A DNA stretch of 64,000 bases from Diplosphaera chodatii (taxonomy: Eukaryota; Chlorophyta; Trebouxiophyceae; Prasiolales; Stichococcaceae): the NCBI GenBank assembly GCA_032358165.1, contig JAALGY010000017.1, forward strand, positions 496,001 through 560,000, in the 5' to 3' direction. This document shows positions 23,741-35,324 of this stretch, piece after piece. Under the pieces are notes generated by a model that ran no database searches, was not told the DNA's origin, and was given only the letters and a program-made list of their open reading frames with translations. The translations under genes were made by a program, and so were the position numbers. Every line of letters starts with the position of its first letter. Within the stretch, counting starts at the first letter, position 1.

Positions 23741-26700
23741 TCACCAGCCACGCAGCCACACGAGCAACCACACAGTAGTCATACAGCTGTATGCGATATG
23801 ACACGCCAGGCACAGCGGAGTTGCTGACATGTCAGCTGGGAGATTAGTGGACCAAGTGCACAACTGCACAGTGCTCTGGTGCGCTACCTTCAGAGTGGGG
23901 TTGTGCTGCTGTAGGTCTCCGATGGCGGCCAGCATCTCCTCGGTTGGTTGCAGCCACTCTCGGTAGCCGTCCACAGACTTGCCCGTGTAATGTTCCAAAC
24001 CCAGCAGCCTGAGGGTCGTGATGCCCCGCAGAATGGCGAGGCTCCCGGCGTCAAACGCTGACCAGCTGAAGTCGCGCCTGCAGTTTGAGTTGCAGGGCGT
24101 GGGGTTGAGTCTGACACAGCAGCACCTGCAATATGGTACGACCACCCAAACCTGAAGGCTTGTGAGCTATCAGGTGTGCTGCAGGGCCGTCCTTGGCTGA
24201 CTATGTGCCACCTTGTCTGGTCATGTTGTCGTCTACTTCCCCCACAGAAGACAAAATCCCGCAGTTCATTGGTGGTGCGGCGAGAATATGTGACGACACC
24301 ATGGTCGTGTCCAGCAGCCGATCGCAGGTCACACGCACGTTGAGACACATGTTGCCGCTCTCACCCGGCACATGATTGCTGATGCATGTACAGCAGTTGC
24401 AGCGACGTTGCGGCAGCCAGTGCCGCTGGCACGGCTGTGAGCCTGTTGCGAGATAGGTCGAGCTCCGTGAGTTGCCTCAGCCACACGAGACTGCTGCCGG
24501 CGCTGCCCAAGCCCCGCAGCCCATTACGGTCCAGCCTGAGGACCTACATGCATTGATGTCAGCTTTTTGTGCGCTGTGAGTTGTCAGTGCCTTATTATGC
24601 GCATGCATTGCCAGTGCGATTGCTAGCTCTGCTTTTCTGATGGCACCATTGCACCTTCTGCACAAGGCCCATATCAAGACAGTGCTGTGGGGCATGCACT
24701 TGCTTGTTTCAGGGCGGCCTTCGTAGCTGCCAGTATGCCAAATCATCGGTCGATAAGCAGCTTGTATCAGCAGCAGCGTATACTACAGCAGTGGGATGCA
24801 GCCAGCAGTCACCTGCAGCGAAGTCATGGTCGTGAGCGTCTCTGGCAGGCTGGCGCTGCCACGTCCATGCGACTTCTGGCATCCGAAGTCCAGGTATGTC
24901 AGTGCCGGCAGTGGCCTTAGCTGCAGCTGCACAGGCTGGCATCCGCACCTGGAAAGCACTGATGTGACGATCAGCCCACCATGCTCACGACAGTTTGCCA
25001 CGGCTGCAACTCCAGTATAGCTGACCCCGCCTCTTAAGCTGTGCAGGCATGACTGTTCGGGATGTGCAGACAGCAGAGGCCAGAGCACACTTACAAGGCC
25101 CCAAACAGCTTCAAGTGCAGCAGGGAGGGCGGCAGCAGCAGCTCCGAACTTGGCCTCAGTCTGAGTGTTTGCCGCTTCAGTGAGAGGTATGCCAGCCGCT
25201 GCAATGGTTGAAGTGCTGCGCCCACTGTAAGTGCACCCTACAACGAGGCAGGACTCCGACGATCAGTAGCACCTCCAACGCTGATCATCAACAGTGTGCG
25301 TGCAACTGCTGACTAACAGATAGGTTTTGATGTGCTGTGGCATCATCATCAAGTGCACTTGACAATGTGGTGGGTTTGAGGACCAACACGCACGTCCTTG
25401 CCTGGTGCGACGTCTTCATTTTTGTGGAACTCTCGCAGAGCTGTCAGCTGTCCAAGAGCTTCGGGCAGCACCAGGATTGCACAGTAGCTGATGTCGAGCA
25501 GGGTCAACCTGGACAGCGGTGAACATCAGTATGCGTGCACTGTTGTTCAGGTGCACTGTATCACATCAGTTGCCCCTGCGACACTCGAACCAGCCAGCAG
25601 CAACCTCAACTATTGGAAACAACGAATGACAATCACAACCAGCTCAGCAGTGGTCAGGCACCCAGGCTACCTGGTCAGTGTGAAGAGCTCCGCAGGCAGC
25701 AACCCCAGCGCCTCGTGCCCTAGCAATCGCAGCGAGTGCAGCATCTGCAGCTGCGAAATTGCAGCGGGGATCTCAGCAAGGCCGGCGCAGTCAGCCTCGG
25801 AACTGTCGATGCTGTGGTCTTCATCATCAGCCGGGGCAGCTCTCACAGTCAGGCGGCGGAGTCGTGTCAGCTGGCATAGCATCTGCAGGGGGACGATGCC
25901 GTTGTGTGAAAGGCCACAGGTTGTACTGCGAAGCAATTCTGGCACCAGCTTGAAATTGAAACAGGGGCTCAAATGCTTACGGGCACCTCGAACTGCATTG
26001 GGCTGATGTTGTCCCGCATCTCGTAAGGGTCCAGATCCAGAGATTGTAACGCCGAAAAGCATCTGTGCAAGCTGTCAAGACTGCTGGTGTGCAGGGCTCG
26101 AACAGAGCCGATTCTCTCTTGGTGGTCCTGCACTGGACGTGTAGCTGAGGTTGACATTGGACGAGCTTGCGTCAAACATCAGCATGCAGGCCAGTCTGCT
26201 CGCGAGCGCCAACGCTGGCAGGGCCACCTTGCAAGCCCCTGGAGTGCAGTGTTCAGACAGGCAGCCATATCCACGGAAACATGCAGGTCGGGCGGTGGTG
26301 CAGAGGCCTCAAGTACCAGGAGAAATGTCTACACACAATGCCGGCGCTGGCACCTGAGGAAGCTGGAAGTTGCACTCCACGAAGGGGTTGCCGCCAGCGA
26401 TGCGCAGGTGCAGCTCCAGCGCAGGGCAGGCCGCTAGCAGCCGTGGCAGGCCGAAGTGCAGCACGCAGTGATGGTCTTCGATGCTCCGTACTGTCTTGCA
26501 GTAGCCCTCACCGTCGCCATCCAGTCTCAGTTTCACATACAGGGCGATGACACCTGCATTACAGCCGCATGTCATTATGTGCTTTGGCAAGAAGTAAACT
26601 AATTGTGCTTGCTTGCTGACGTCACTGATCAGAACAACAGCGTCACCCAATCAACATCCAGGTATGCTGCTCATCCCTACTCCAGCCCCCTCTGATGAGC

Positions 26701-27218
26701 AGGATTCTGACGACATAATCGAATGCAGCTGCTGCAGTGGTGGCAGCGCTGCCCTTGCGCTTGACATGTTGAAGTGCTTCATGGTCGCGCATCATGCAGG
26801 CGTAGCCTACGCACCTGCCTGGCGTTGTTCCACATATGTAGCCAGCCTCCACCAGCTGAAGTGCTTGCCCGCATGCAGCATGCGCCACAGTGGTGCCTGG
26901 CACGATGGAAAGCGCAAGTGGCACATGCTGTTGCGGCATTGCCGCGATGTTGTCTTTCTACAGCTCGATCGCGCAGTAGAGGCAGCAGGCTGATGACGAC
27001 GTTCGAGCACAACCGCACACATGCTACTATGAACATGCGCAGTCGTCAGCACATCGGGGTCTCGTGCACAGCAGCAAGGCAATTTGACATACCGGCGGGT
27101 TGCGAAAAACATCGGATGAGGCCTGGCACGTTGCTGCCAGCGCCAGCACTTCATTTTGGCGCAGATGCTGTAGGATCAGGTACCACAGTTCGGCTGGCAG
27201 CCGGCTGAACAGATCCAT
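23741..27218 (-). CDS. F-box/LRR protein, inverted family member (FBL-a)
   Basis: Minus strand from ATG 27218. Modules in exon order: F-box MDLFSRLPAELWYLILQHLR (27218-27093); W-rich linker FSWWRLATYVEQRQA (~26897-26815); block with HHCVLHFGLPRLLAACPALE (~26547-26370); SLDSLHRCFSALQSLDLDPY (~26080-25980); LRR LAEIPAAISQLQMLHSLRLL (~25887-25680); LTLLDISYCAILVLPEALGQ (~25505-25400); RLAYLSLKRQTLRLRP (~25220-25095); ALTYLDFGCQKSHG (~24985-24815); LTELDLSRNRLTAVPAALAA (~24545-24375); LAILRGITTLRLLGLE and LQQHNPTLK (~24085-23890). The order matches the five plus-strand copies, so it is an inverted member of the same family. The expected role is substrate receptor of an SCF ubiquitin ligase, binding targets through the LRRs. 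The last exon is unresolved; I give the stop of the open frame after LQQHNPTLK. Confidence 0.8.
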
Positions 27219-27592
27219 GCAAACCCTCACCGGCTGCTAGCTCGTATTGTTCTACTGCATTTCTGCATCATGCGGCTTTGGGACTTTGGCTGCTGACAGC
27301 AGGTTTACATGCGACAGGTGCATGCTTCAGGGAAGCACGTCGAAAAGAAGGAACCTGTTATGCCAAACACATCCGCACATGCACCTCGCAGGCCGTGCTG
27401 TGCTGTGTCCCACGTGTCTGTATGCTGCCGCCGGTTCCCGCCACCAGGCTGCAGAGAATATTCCTGCTGGCCGAGACCGGAAAAACCCCCTATCGCTGCA
27501 GCAGGTCACTCAATCACCATGCTCTCGCATTCCAACCATCTGAGCTGCCAGCGGACGCAGCGCCGCCTGCGCTGACTGCAATGCGCACGATG

Positions 27593-27614
27593 CCGCCGTC
27601 GACATATCTGGCGG
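27593..27614 (-). promoter_or_regulatory. 22-bp split dyad upstream of FBL-a
   Basis: Read on the minus strand: CCGCCAG, 8 bases (atatgtcg), ACGGCGG. It lies 375 bases before the F-box ATG at 27218 and is the same element, in the same orientation to the gene, as those before the five plus-strand F-box/LRR genes. Confidence 0.7.
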
Positions 27615-28087
27615 CCGTGGTCCTTGTCCTGTGGTGGCCATGGGACCAGGTGCAAAAGGGTCACATCACGAGCCACACACAAGCAACATCGCGCGTTTTC
27701 AAAGTCTGTCGTCATGTTGCGTGACCAACGTCGCAGCACTTGCTGTCAGCATAGTTGCAGTTGGTTTTGCAACCCCAGTTCTGTTGTGGTCTGCACCGCA
27801 GGCGGGCGCACTCCGTCCTGTCCCAGGCAAGTGCACCTCCCACTCTGCAGCCTTGCTTGATGTCACGGTGCGATTCCCATTCGGCAATTGCTTTTCGATG
27901 CAGCTGAGCGCATGAGTTATCTCCCGCAGAGTCAGTGACACCTGTCTCCGGCTACACCACACGCACCACGGTGCGGCTTGCATTGATCAGCTTCTGCATG
28001 ACGCACGCATAGCATGTACTACATAACATGACCTCTATGCCACGCTGCAGACAACCTCTCCTGTACAGCATGCCAATCGATTTGCAG

Positions 28088-30181
28088 GGCACACCGGGGA
28101 CGAAGTCATGGCGGAAGTATCTTCTCGCGCCAAATGGTAGGTGCTTCAGTGCATGATATATCGCTCGTCCATATGTTTAAGAGGCCGACGAGCCCACATG
28201 CGGAATTTGCAGTAGTGTCAGTATCTGGTCAATTTAAGATCCCTGCTCCACGACTAGTATGCAGTGCCAGCAGTCTTGCACTGCCTGCCGTGACTGGACA
28301 TCACGCTGTGTGAGGCTGCAACTTTGCAGCCGCATCAGGTCGTGACACCCCTTGGAACTCACAGGCACCACCATCTCGTGGTGGCACAATGTGCCGCTGG
28401 TGGCCGGGGGCGGCTACTACAACTACTACATCGAGATCCCCAAGCTGACCCGCCCCAAGTATGAGGTCACCACGGTGAGCGACTCTGCGGTCATCACATT
28501 TATGATCTCACGCATGAGCAACACACATCCAAGCTTGCAAGAGAGTGGCACAGGCGCACTGCCAGGTGCTCTGGAGACTCGAAGGCAAGTTGTGCTTTAC
28601 ATGCCTAGCACCAGTGATTGCCGTACCATGTTTTGCACAGGACATGGAGGCGCACAACCCCATCTTCCAGGACGTCTGGGAGAACAACACCCTGCGACTG
28701 TACCCGCAGCAGGTGATGCTGTGACAGTTGGGTGTCTGATAGAGCAAGGCAAGGCAACAGTATGCGGCCAAGCACATTGCAGCTGAGTAGGTGTCATCCC
28801 TGCAGGTGCGGGGCATCCGCAACGCCTGGAACTATGGTGCGTCTATGATATCCAGTTGCTCGATGCTGGCGTGGAACTTCAAGCCTGGTTGTGTCGGCAC
28901 TGACTAATCTGCTGCGCAGGATGCATGGGCACCACAGCCTGAGCGAGACTGCCCGCCTATTGCGCAGGTGCGTTCCCGCAGACGTGGGAAGACCCAGACT
29001 ACAAGGACCCTGCAGTCGGGCCGTATGGGGTGGGTCAGAAATCACACAGCAACGCACAGGCATCTGGCCAGCACTGTGTGATCAGTGTAGCAGCTTCCCG
29101 CTGCATGAAGAGCCCCGGCGTGAGGAGGTTTCTTTGCAGCATGTGATATGGAACGTGCGACCTTCGAGTGAACAGCAGCTGCGCTCATCACTACAGGGCG
29201 ACAACGACCCGGCGGACGTGATCGATGTCTCCAGCCGCACGCTGCCGCAGGGCGTCTACAGGGGCAAGATCCTGGGCGCATATGCGCTGATCGACGACGG
29301 CGAGCTGGACTGGAAGGTTGGCCCCCTTTCTTGGCGTCAACCAATCCGGCTGGCGTCAGCGCTTGAGCGATGATGCCGCGTGTGACGAGTATGCCGGAGC
29401 GCCTGTGAGTTGGGATACGGCACCAACAGATCAGCACTGCACCTGCCTGTTGTGTGCCGACAGCATGTGTGGCAGTTGCCTGTCGTCTGAGATGCTGATG
29501 ACACATGGACAAACATCTCGAGAAGGTAATGCTGATGACCGCCGCCGCAGGTGCTGACGGTCTCAGCAGGCGACCCGCTGGCCGCACAGCTGAACGACAT
29601 TGACGATGTCAAGCGGTACGGCTCTGACTGCGCAGGCGAGCGCATGCTGCGCAGCTCCATCAACACAGCTGCTGACCCGCTGCACGATGACGACTGCATG
29701 ATGTGTGCTGGGAGGATCACATCAATTGGACGCACTCACCTGATCTGACCAGGTGTGCAGAGAGTACCATGTATCCCAGCACAGGTAGCGGCTGCCTGCT
29801 GTGTCAGCCGCTGTGTGCAATGCACAGGGTGCTGCCAGCTCTGCTGCAGAACATCAAGACGTGGTACACCTACTACAAAGCACCACAGATCAACAAGTAT
29901 GGCTATGGCGGCCAGCCGGTCAACAAAGCGGTGCGTCACCAAAGCGGTTGATCCAGATGTCAAGGCTCGGAGGTTAGCTGCGCTTACTTGCGGTGGCAAG
30001 CACCTGGTCTCGTGCGCCACCCAGCAGGGAACCGAGGGTTGAAGCACACCATTTCAGGCGGCATGCACTCTGCTTGATGCAGAAAGCTGTCTCAGTGGTG
30101 ACGAAGACGAACCAGTACTGGAAGGCATTGGAGACCGGCGCACGGAACAACACTGAGGACAAGGTCCTGGCACGGAAGTGA
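28088..30181 (+). CDS. Soluble inorganic pyrophosphatase, family I (5' end unresolved)
   Basis: Hydrolyses pyrophosphate to two phosphates. Exons on the plus strand: 28088-28136 (GTPGTKSWRKYLLAPN), 28365 on (TTISWWHNVPLVAGGGYYNY, YIEIPKLTRPKYEVTT), ~28640 (EAHNPIFQDVWENNTLRLYP), ~28805 (VRGIRNAWNYG), ~28975 (FPQTWEDPDYKDPAVGPYG), ~29200 (GDNDPADVIDVSSRTLPQGV, GAYALIDDGELDWKV), ~29552 (LTVSAGDPLAAQLNDIDDVK), ~29830 (NIKTWYTYYKAPQINKYG) and ~30095 (AVSVVTKTNQYWKALE), stop 30181. The metal-binding DNDPxDV triad, the later Asp pair and Lys of DDGELDWK, and YK of TYYKAP are all present, so it should be active. The core is divergent from the usual plant form (WWHN for PWHD; Ala before the third Asp). 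No start codon is assigned; exons upstream of 28088 are not convincing. Confidence 0.85.
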
Positions 30182-30892
30182 CGATGCAGAAGACCAGTCT
30201 GGTCCAGACTTCTGGTGGGAGTTGCAGCTACGGAGCTCAGCAGCACATACAAATGCGCCGATTGGGCCATGGCCAACGTAAGCAGGAGGTTATGCTGGCA
30301 TGCAGCTGCTTGACGTGGTGTTCAGCATACGGTAGCACAGGCTGCAGTATTGCTGTGATCTGGCTGGCAGTTTTCGTGTGGCCACAGTGTCCATTTGGTG
30401 ACCTAGCCGCTGGATTGTTGACTACAGCATTCCATGTTGCTGTCCTAATGCTGCAAACTGATGAAGTGTGAAACGTCAAATATACTCACATTGTGTGCCG
30501 CCCTCCAAACCACGATGCCAGAAAGAAGCTGACCCTGTAACCTGATGATGGATGTACCATAACGTCTGCTGCTCAATGTGTGCTGCAAAGACGCTGGCTG
30601 CCACATGCTGAATACCATGCAGAGCGGTGCTCAGATGATCGCCCTGTCCTTTCAACAGGATCTTTGTATATCCCTTGCGGCCCCCTGTATGGACGGCGTA
30701 CATGGCCCCGCCTTGGCTGTATGTCGGAGCCATTTCCGCTTCCTTCTGGACCTCGAAAGAATGTTTGCAGTGCCGTGGGTTGCGAGGTATGCTGGCATGA
30801 CCATGCTGCAATCATGCCATGGCCACCTTTGGCTGCCGTGTCTCCCTCGCCTACAGGCAACATGGCAGCTACTCTCCCTTGCTGTGCACATG
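30182..30892. other. Convergent intergenic stretch
   Basis: Lies between the stop of the pyrophosphatase and the stop of the MFS gene. Frames are overlapping shadows without motifs. Nothing else seen. Confidence 0.5.
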
Positions 30893-33800
30893 TCAACACA
30901 TCTGCTTCCCTCCCATTTGAGCCACGTCAGTGTGCATGCATATAAATTCCTGCTGCTGCGCATCCTGGACACTTGCAGTGACAGGGTCTCTCACCGCCAG
31001 TGCAAAGACGCCCATGACTGCAACCAGTAGCGCGGCGTTGGCGCACAGTGCCGTCTGCACGCTGGTGAAGTCCGCAAGCAGGCCCAGGAGCGCCGGCCCA
31101 AACATCAGCCCTGCAGCACGACACCAGCATGACCTCAAGACCGCAATATCTGCGCAGGGGCGCCTGATCGCTATGAGCCTAGCCTTGCCTTAGCTGGTCT
31201 ATACATTTGCTGTTGTCGCAGCAGGTTCCCAACATCCAACTCCACTCACCCAGGTCACCGGCGCAGCGGTAGATGCCCAGGCCCAGCCCCGCGGCGCCCT
31301 TGGGCATGATGTCCGCCGCGAAGGCCGCCGGGGAGGCGCCGATGATGGCGGTGCCGACGGCGTACACCGCCGCCGCGCCCACGAATGCCTGCACGCCGCC
31401 TGCAAGACACAAATGCGGGGGTTCAGGGTTTAGTTTTACATGGCCGATGGTGTGATCCATGCTGGTGGTGGAGACTGAGTGCATGCAGCGTTGTCGTGAC
31501 CAAGCTGCTCCGTCTGCCGGCCGCCCTCTCCAAGCAACCTCAAAATGCATCAGGGTTGTCCCCACTGTGGGATCTGTCAGGTGACCAGCCATGCAGGATG
31601 CAGCACCAGCCACAGCGGCCATCCTTTTGCAGGCCTCAAGCATTGGGCAGCAGCACCTGCGGCGGCCATCAGCAGGAGGGCGGTGGCCATGGCGGCGGCG
31701 CTGGGCACGATGGTCCACTTGCGGCCCAGGCGGTCGCTGACGCGGGAGGCGGGCAGGATGACCAGGAAGCTGACCACCGCCATGCCCGCAAACACGAAGC
31801 CTGCAGCGTTTGACGGGGGTGCATGCAGCTTGTGGCGAGGTTGGTCCGGCGGACTGACTGATTCTGATTAGCCGGCGGCTGACCACCACCATGCCAGTGA
31901 CACGAGGCCACGTTGGCATGAAACCGCCACAGGGGCGGGTGTAAGGACAGACATCAGCCCAGCAGGCAGCTCGGCAGGGACACCACTGTCCTGCGCCGTG
32001 ACACAGGTGGTGCAGATCGCATGACCGTCATGCATCTATGCTCATTGGTTGATGTGCTAAAATGGTCATCTGCAGCGCGCCTCACCTAATGTGGAGGTCT
32101 TCATGGCCAGGTGCTCCTTGGCGAGCAGGGGCATGAGCACCGAGCGGCCGCCGTTGTTGGTGGTGAAGATGACCGCATTCACCGCCGCGATTAGCTGGAA
32201 GTCGGGGCTGGTCAGCAGCTGCCGCCACGCCGGCACCGGCCTGCAGGCACTAACGGGGAGTTCATGAGAGCAGCCAGTCGGTCTAGTTTTGCAGCATTTG
32301 CATCATGTTAGCCCAAATATGACGGTCTGCATGCACTCTGCAGCTTCAGCTTCAGGTTGACAGCTCTGAAAGGTCGGAGCAGGCACAGCTTGCAGCAAAA
32401 AGCCTGTACGGCAGCAAAGGAAGAAAGCTGCGTACTTCTCCGCTGGTGACGTCACAGCTGCCTGCCCGATGCTGGCTTCTGTTACGCTGTTGGACTGTGT
32501 AGCGCTGCTGGCTGCTGCGTGCTGCGTCTGCTGCTGCTGTTCCTGCTGTACCGGCTGTTCCGCTTCCTGCTCTGCTTCTGTCCACAGCCGCGTCTCCGGC
32601 AGCCGTATGAGCCCATACAGCGCCGCCAGCAGCGCTGCGCAACCTGTGGCGATGAATGGCGCCCTGCAATGCACGACAAGTGCTGAGCTGCTGCGAGCGT
32701 CTGGCCGAGCAGCACACGACAGCAGCAGTCAGCTGAGTGCTGTGCAGTAAGTTTGAGGCATCGTGAGACTGGACTGTGCTGCCCACACCTGAGGCCAGAC
32801 ATGTCTGCCAACACGCCGCCCAGCGCTGGTCCCATGAAAGAGCCGCAGAGGGATGCTGCCTGCGTACACAGGAAACAGTCGCTGATGCTGCCAAAGCTGA
32901 CAGTGCAGCAGCTGTGTGCAGCAGGTGCCCTTCACATGTCTGTGGCAGTGACGCATCGTCCGCAGACCCGCCGTGATGGACATGCCGACCGCAGCTTCGA
33001 GCCATCATCAGCAACACTACCGGGGCTCGAGCCGTGGGTCACCTGGTTGGTGCCGAGACACTGCGCCCGGTTCTCTGGGGTCGAGATGTCGGCCAGGAAC
33101 AGCTGCGCGCCGGTGTTCTGCAGCGCCGAGCCGACGCCTGTAAGGCAGCGCGCCGCCAGCAGCTGGGCGAAGTTGCCCGACAGGCCGCACCCGATCATGC
33201 CTGCAGCATTGGAGCGTGTGTTCTCTTGGCAGGCTGTAGCAGTGACACCTGCATGTGCTCACGACCTGAAGGTCTTGATGTCGACATGATGGTGGACAGA
33301 GGCAAGCTGGCATTGACAGATTACGTCACTGGATCGCTTCGACGCTGCTGGCAAAAGACCCCAGGTTTGCTGGTTGCATGCTAGCTCCTGGGTCTCAGGA
33401 TCAACAGGTCTACCCAGGGCTGTGATGGCGGGCCCCCACACCAGCAGCGGCTTGCGGCCGCGGCTGTCTGCCAGGATGCCCGAGGGGATGTTCATGCACA
33501 GTCGCGCCAGCGCGTACGCCGACAGCGTGGTGCCCACAGCTGCTGCGCCCACGCCAAAGCTCTGCAGTGTGGTGAAACGTCTCACATCCTTGCATGTTTA
33601 ACGAGTGCATCAGCCTGAGCAAGCGGGCATTACGTGGGTGTAGGTTCAGCTGCAACCGTGATCAGTGCACCGGTCAACCAAGTGCTGCCCTGCCAGGACG
33701 CGAATTGACAGGCGGCCACAGCGGACCAGGTTCAAATATGTACAGCAAAAGATGCATGCATGTGCGGCGGCAGAGGGCGGCAAAGGCGCTATGGCTGCCT

Positions 33801-35063
33801 CCGCAGCCACATGAAGCGAGTCGGACGCCCGCACCTTGGCGAACAGCGGCAGCACGGGGCGCAGCGCGGTGTGGCTGACGGACATCAGCATCGAGGACAC
33901 CGCGACGACCAGCAGGCGCTCGTTGTCGCGCAGCCGCCGCTGCAGCTTCACCGCCGCCCGCCGCGCGGCGCCGCCGGTGCGCACCACCCACGAGCGGCCC
34001 TGTAGCGGAATGCTGGCTGTGCGACTGGGGACTGTGTCTCGCATGTGGTCAGCAGGAGAGGCTTGACAGCAGGTCTCGGACATGAAGGCCATGACAAGCA
34101 GGCATGCAGGCCTTGGGGGAGCACGCCCTGTCACGTCAGCACGTGCATCAAGCGGCCGAGCATGCATGCAAGCAGGCCCTGATCATGCCTTGGCTCCTCC
34201 ACAGCATCACAGAAGCACACCGCACGCGCGCACCTTGTGGGTTTGTGCAGGGTTGACGGGGGCGGGCCGCCCCTGCACCTGCTGCTGCACCCCGGCCGCC
34301 TGCTGCGCCGAGGCCCGTGCCGCCGTGCGCCGCTGGTGCAGGGCATCCTGCTGCTGCTGCTGCTGGACGTCGCCGCTGCCGACGCTCGCTGGAACCGCGC
34401 CCCAGGGCATGCCCAGGACGCCGGCCCAGGGCGCTGCCGAGGCCTCGGCTGCGGGCCGCGGGTCTGCCCACCAGCTGTCGAACGACGCCGCCTGCGAGGA
34501 CACCTGCAGGCAACGACTCAAGACATCGGTGCGCGGAGATGCACGGAGAAGCTGCTGTGGGTGCATGCTTGAAGGGGTCTGTGCGGGTCCTGCATCTGAA
34601 CAGGTCCAAGGCGCTGCACCCTCAAAGAAACGCCCACAGGACTGTGCGATGGGGGGCACTCATGTTGTAGGTCACTGAATGTATGCTGCAGCTACGCGCC
34701 CTGGGGAGCATGGCGTGGTGCAGACCAGGGCAACAGTGGTGGGAAGCCGCGCAGCAGCATCTTCGAGATGCGTCCCCCAGGACCAGGGAAGAACCCTCGG
34801 ACGTGCAAAGAAGAAGAGATAGCCTGCTGATGGAAGCTTTCAGTGAGAAGACAGTGTCTGCCCCGTCTGGCGACGGCCTCGAGGCGTCGATGACAAAGTG
34901 ATCTGCTCACCTGCAGCGGCTGGCGATTGCGTTCGCAGCGGTGCAGACTCAGCCTGATGCTGCGGTCTGCAGCTGGAACTCGACCGAACCTGTGTGGGCT
35001 GGCCAACAGCCCTGCTGGACGCTGCAACGGGTTTCGGTGGCCGAGGACTCGGTGGGTAGCCAT
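30893..35063 (-). CDS. Major facilitator superfamily transporter, DHA1/drug:H+ antiporter-like
   Basis: The minus-strand exons give 12 probable membrane spans. Start ATG 35063 (MATHRVLGHRNPLQRP, Arg-rich, no acids nearby) with donor CCGCTGCAG|GTGAGC; a low-complexity exon follows (FDSWWADPRPAAEASAAP, six Gln, ending NPAQTHK at about 34241). TM1 region NERLLVVAVSSMLMSVSHTA (~33900). MFS motif A is present after TM2 (SGILADSRGRKPLL, ~33460) and in the second half (ASRVSDRLGRKWTI, ~31750). The antiporter motif C is intact in TM5 (GSFMGPALGG, ~32830). A Gln/Glu-rich central loop follows LYGLIRLPETRLW. The last exon has GLMFGPALLGLLADFTSVQT and stops at 30893. A proton-coupled exporter is inferred; substrate unknown. 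The N-terminus could be an organelle address. Divergent from SQD2. Confidence 0.82.
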
Positions 35064-35324
35064 GCGGTCTCTGCCTCCCCACTCCAGTCCGAAGTGCAAC
35101 CCCTCAGCCTATGCCGGCGTTTGCGGCCGGCTTCGGGGTCTGTAGATGGCTACGTGGGTCCGCGCGAGGCAGGCGATCCTGGCTCAAACGTGCGCGGCAC
35201 GTGACGAACCTTGGAAAAAACCCTGAAATTTCGGCATCTGAAAGAGCATCTCGGCTGCCTTTTGCCGGATGCCGTTCCGCTTCTGGACACAGCAGGGGCC
35301 GCTGCGCCACGCCCGCCCCGCACT
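35064..35324. promoter_or_regulatory. Short shared promoter region between the MFS gene and SQD2
   Basis: Only 261 bases separate the two proposed ATGs (35063 minus, 35325 plus). Both transcription starts must lie here. No TATA box is obvious; the stretch is GC-rich, with one A-rich run near 35214-35220. Confidence 0.55.

Noticed and set aside
27586..27655. Signal-peptide-like frame (MRTMPPSTYLAAVVLVLWWP) as first exon of the pyrophosphatase
   Set aside because: The same bases contain the split dyad of the inverted F-box/LRR gene, and no phase-compatible link to the exon at 28088 was found.
30578..31030. 150-codon plus-strand open frame
   Set aside because: It overlaps the last exon of the MFS gene on the other strand and has no motif; a shadow frame in GC-rich DNA.
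34348..34365. (CTG)6 run as a microsatellite
   Set aside because: It codes the Gln run in the N-terminal exon of the MFS gene; ordinary for this genome.
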